From the NCBI GenBank assembly GCA_019454665.1, contig JACFNW010000130.1, positions 1 through 6,628 of the forward strand: 6,628 nt of DNA. Reading direction: 5' to 3'. The notes under the pieces were generated by a model. The model saw nothing but the letters and a program-made list of their open reading frames with translations. It ran no database searches and was not told the DNA's origin. Source of the DNA: Fimbriimonadaceae bacterium (lineage in GTDB: Bacteria > Armatimonadota > Fimbriimonadia > Fimbriimonadales > Fimbriimonadaceae). Positions 4,931-6,628 of the stretch are shown here, piece by piece (positions within the stretch are counted from its first letter, which is position 1; the number at the start of each line of letters is the position of its first letter). The translations under genes and the position numbers were made by a program.

Positions 4931-6065
4931 GACACAGGGTGGGACGCGCCGCGAACAGCCTTCCTGCGGCCTGGATGGCGTGGGTGGGTCCTGCGAGCGC
5001 GCCTTGGTCCGCGAGTTGACTCGCCGAAAGCGAACCGAGAACGGCCTGCGCCAACGCGCCGGGGCCAATCGCCAAATCCGCGTTGCCCGTTCGCTCGACG
5101 GTCGTTCCGGAAGGGTCGGCGACGACGCGCCAAGGGCCTGCGTTCTCCGGCGCATCGGGGTCGGCCACGCTCAACGTGAATTCGGTGGCCCCTTGCGCTC
5201 GGAGTTTGCCCAGCGATGCCGGGACGTCCAAGACCCGGAACATGAGCTGCTTGGTCCACGCGAAGTTCACACCGTGTTGCATCAGCCGATGACCGAACGG
5301 CGTGTCGGTGGGCTCGTACCACTCGGCATGGTCCTGGTTGATCGCGAGAGCGCGGATCAGCCCGAGCATGGCCCGGTAGCCCTCCCACGTGCTCCAGGCG
5401 AACTGCTGGACGAACTGGCCCATGAAGAAGCCTTCGGTGAGCGCGACCACGATGTAGGCCTCGACGGGGTCGCCCGCAACATAGATTTTGGCCGGCTTGC
5501 CCCGAAACGAACGCCGCCACTGGGATTCCTTGCGCCGGTTCATCCCCGAGTAGCGCGAGGCCATCGCGTCGTAGCAGGGCACCAGCCGCTGCCACTCGTC
5601 GGCGGTGATTTCGCGGGTTTCGAGCGGCCCGTCGTAGTGTGGGATGAGCCTGGTGGGCGCCTTGATCTCGAGACGTCCGGCGGCGACCTCGTAGCCCTGC
5701 TTCCGATAGAACGCCTCGCTGTACGCGTAGAGCGACGCGACGTCGAACCCAGCCTCGCGCAACAAGGGGGTCATCCCGCACATCAACGCTTGGCCCGCGC
5801 CATAGCGCCGCGCTTCGGGCAGCACCCCGACCGAGGCGATGCCCGCGCAGCGAAGGTCATCGCCCGCACAGGTCGCCGTCATGTCCAACGCGACGGCGCT
5901 ACCCACGATGCGGCCATCGGCTTCGACCACGAACGCCAGACTGTCCTCGGGGATCAGGTTTTCGCCCGGTTCGATGACCTTGCCGCCACGATAGACCGCC
6001 GACCGAACGGCGGCGTACCCGTCCCAATCGGACGGTTCGTAAGGGCGCACGGAGAACGCGGGCAT
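4917..6065 (-). CDS. Eis-like GNAT family N-acetyltransferase
   Basis: A 382-residue protein with the three-part layout of the Eis / COG4552 group. Residues 1-150 form an N-terminal GNAT domain with the acetyl-CoA motif IASVGVLPEARRYGAGQAL (76-94), where R86-R87-x-G89-x-G91 is the pyrophosphate loop. A second GNAT-like region follows (about 155-285, including AYIVVALTEGFFMGQFV), then a C-terminal SCP2-like domain (about 290-382). Y120 in FYRKQGYE falls where Mycobacterium tuberculosis Eis has its catalytic Tyr126. The chain ends in LDDF, so the terminal Phe carboxylate that serves as general base in Eis is also available. Eis acetylates several amines of aminoglycosides and some peptides; the natural substrate here is unknown, and antibiotic resistance should not be assumed. 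GGGGA lies five bases before the ATG. It is divergent from the HTH gene (81-bp gap) and ends 45 bp before efp. Confidence 0.93.
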   Translation of the reverse strand: MPAFSVRPYEPSDWDGYAAVRSAVYRGGKVIEPGENLIPEDSLAFVVEADGRIVGSAVALDMTATCAGDDLRCAGIASVGVLPEARRYGAGQALMCGMTPLLREAGFDVASLYAYSEAFYRKQGYEVAAGRLEIKAPTRLIPHYDGPLETREITADEWQRLVPCYDAMASRYSGMNRRKESQWRRSFRGKPAKIYVAGDPVEAYIVVALTEGFFMGQFVQQFAWSTWEGYRAMLGLIRALAINQDHAEWYEPTDTPFGHRLMQHGVNFAWTKQLMFRVLDVPASLGKLRAQGATEFTLSVADPDAPENAGPWRVVADPSGTTVERTGNADLAIGPGALAQAVLGSLSASQLADQGALAGPTHAIQAAGRLFAARPTLCLDDF

Positions 6066-6146
6066 TTGTCCCCTTTTACCAGACCTTGGAATCCCGGCAC
6101 ATTTGCCGTGGTCCCAGGGTCGGTGGCCGCCGATAGAACGGGTGAC

Positions 6147-6509
6147 ATGGCCTCGGACCCTTCGCTAGATCGAGCGGACGCAATGGGTGTCCCCGTTCGC
6201 GTGTTGCGCCGCTGGATGAGGGAGGGGTTGATCGTCGTCCAAAGCAACGATTCCAAGGACCGGCGCAAAGACCTGGAGCAACGCGTCTTGGTCTCGCGGA
6301 TTGACGAACTCCGTTCGGAGATTGGCACGCTCCACTCCGTGGTGGTGGCGCAACAGGCGCAGATTCAGACGCTGGCCGAGACGGTCGCCTCATCCGCCGG
6401 CCAGGAGCAGAAGATGTTCGAGGAGCTGACGACGTCGCCCAGTCCATCGGATGAGAAGCCATCGGGATCGCCGCTCTGGTCGAAACTCGCCCGCTCGCTG
6501 AATCCCTGA
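6147..6509 (+). CDS. Hypothetical HTH / coiled-coil protein
   Basis: A 120-residue protein that I do not recognise as a named family. Residues 10-32 (ADAMGVPVRVLRRWMREGLI) resemble the DNA-recognition helices of MerR/excisionase-type winged HTH proteins, in which a short 'GVP...LRRW...GLI' unit precedes the wing. A basic patch DRRKD (38-42) follows. Residues 48-80 make a clean heptad series with L48, I52, L55, I59, L62, V66, I73, L76 and V80 in a/d positions, broken only by Q69, so a parallel or antiparallel dimer is likely. The tail (95-110) is rich in Ser and Pro and ends in a short amphipathic helix (LWSKLARSL). I chose the ATG at 6147, with GGGTGA a few bases upstream. The frame stays open far upstream only because it is antisense to GC-rich genes. 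It is divergent from the Eis-like gene, so it could regulate it; this is inference. Confidence 0.72.
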   Translation: MASDPSLDRADAMGVPVRVLRRWMREGLIVVQSNDSKDRRKDLEQRVLVSRIDELRSEIGTLHSVVVAQQAQIQTLAETVASSAGQEQKMFEELTTSPSPSDEKPSGSPLWSKLARSLNP

Positions 6510-6519
6510 CTCAGTCAGG
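6505..6519. repeat. 15-bp palindrome covering two convergent stop codons
   Basis: CCTGACT-C-AGTCAGG is a seven-base inverted repeat around one base. As RNA it could form a six-pair stem with a three-base loop. It holds the TGA of the HTH gene (6507-6509) and, on the other strand, the TGA of the partial right-edge gene (6517-6515). No T-run is seen on either side, so terminator function is only a possibility. Confidence 0.45.
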
Positions 6520-6628
6520 CATGGCGTCTCAGTTCGTCGCAAAGGTCGGCAAGCCCGACACTCTCCACGCCGTTCCCCAAAGGAAACCTGCCTTCGCCGC
6601 TCCGGACCAGAATCCGCCGCTGAACGCC
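6515..6628 (-). CDS. C-terminal fragment of an unidentified protein
   Basis: Reading the minus strand from the right edge gives 37 residues, containing RRILVRSGEGRFPLG and ending in LADLCDELRRHA before a TGA at 6517-6515. The composition looks protein-like, with a helical, charged C-terminus. The stop lies five bases from the convergent HTH gene, consistent with the close packing elsewhere. The fragment is too short to assign a family. An open plus-strand frame from 6521 covers the same bases, so the strand is not certain. Confidence 0.42.
   Translation of the reverse strand, partial: GVQRRILVRSGEGRFPLGNGVESVGLADLCDELRRHA

Noticed and set aside
6066..6146. Search for a divergent promoter or operator between the acetyltransferase and HTH genes.
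   Set aside because: TTGGAA (6086-6091) and several weak -10-like strings occur, but no pair has good spacing and no convincing inverted repeat is present.
4374..6509. A 711-codon open plus-strand frame covering efp and the acetyltransferase on the opposite strand and running into the HTH gene.
   Set aside because: It is antisense to two clear family genes and is His/Arg/Asp-rich as expected for a shadow of GC-rich codons. Only its end from 6147 looks like a real protein.
6521..6628. A plus-strand ATG at 6521 with 36 open codons to the right edge (MASQFVAKVGKPD...).
   Set aside because: It has no Shine-Dalgarno before it and a low-information Pro/Ala-rich sequence. The minus-strand reading of the same bases looks slightly more protein-like, but this is not settled.
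1..6628. CRISPR arrays, insertion-sequence ends, tRNA genes, integrase sites, defence-system genes.
   Set aside because: No regularly spaced repeats, terminal inverted repeats with target duplications, cloverleaf-like sequences or transposase-type proteins were seen. The genes are housekeeping or envelope families.

Overview
The window is an ordinary-looking, high-GC bacterial chromosomal segment with tightly packed genes. It contains no mobile elements, CRISPR arrays, tRNAs or rRNAs that I can see. A diderm from a poorly sampled phylum, such as Armatimonadota (Fimbriimonadia-like), would fit the gene mix: a phosphodiester glycosidase with a Big-type tail, an Eis-like acetyltransferase, bS21, and a DgkA-PAP2 fusion next to ybeY. 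That placement is inference only and of low to moderate confidence.

Layout from left to right. A plus-strand gene, cut by the left edge, encodes the C-terminal part of a NAGPA-type phosphodiester glycosidase with an immunoglobulin-like tail (3-881). Facing it is a long minus-strand run, read from right to left: an Eis-like GNAT acetyltransferase (6065-4917), elongation factor P (4871-4302), ribosomal protein bS21 from a TTG start (4261-4091), the endoribonuclease YbeY (3986-3525), a diacylglycerol/undecaprenol kinase fused to a PAP2 phosphatase-like domain (3528-2809), a CNNM/CorC-type membrane protein with paired CBS domains (2794-1298), and a three-repeat TPR protein (1243-896). On the right, a plus-strand gene divergent from the acetyltransferase encodes a small helix-turn-helix/coiled-coil protein (6147-6509). 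It converges on the probable 3' end of another minus-strand gene cut by the right edge (6628-6515).

Functionally, the core is a translation block (EF-P, bS21, YbeY) followed by an envelope block (lipid kinase/phosphatase, CNNM transporter-like protein). The ybeY-dgkA-CorC order is a recurrent bacterial neighbourhood. ybeY and the kinase fusion overlap by an ATGA, and the CNNM gene begins at or just after the next ATGA, so these three are very likely one translationally coupled unit. TATACT hexamers sit in the short gaps before efp, rpsU and the TPR gene and could provide separate promoters within the run.

I did not find a convincing new biological system. The points most worth a second look are the kinase-phosphatase fusion with an atypical PAP2 active site, a YbeY whose third zinc-ligand histidine is aspartate, the Eis-like enzyme that keeps a C-terminal phenylalanine, the recurrent TATACT element, and the uncharacterised HTH/coiled-coil protein.
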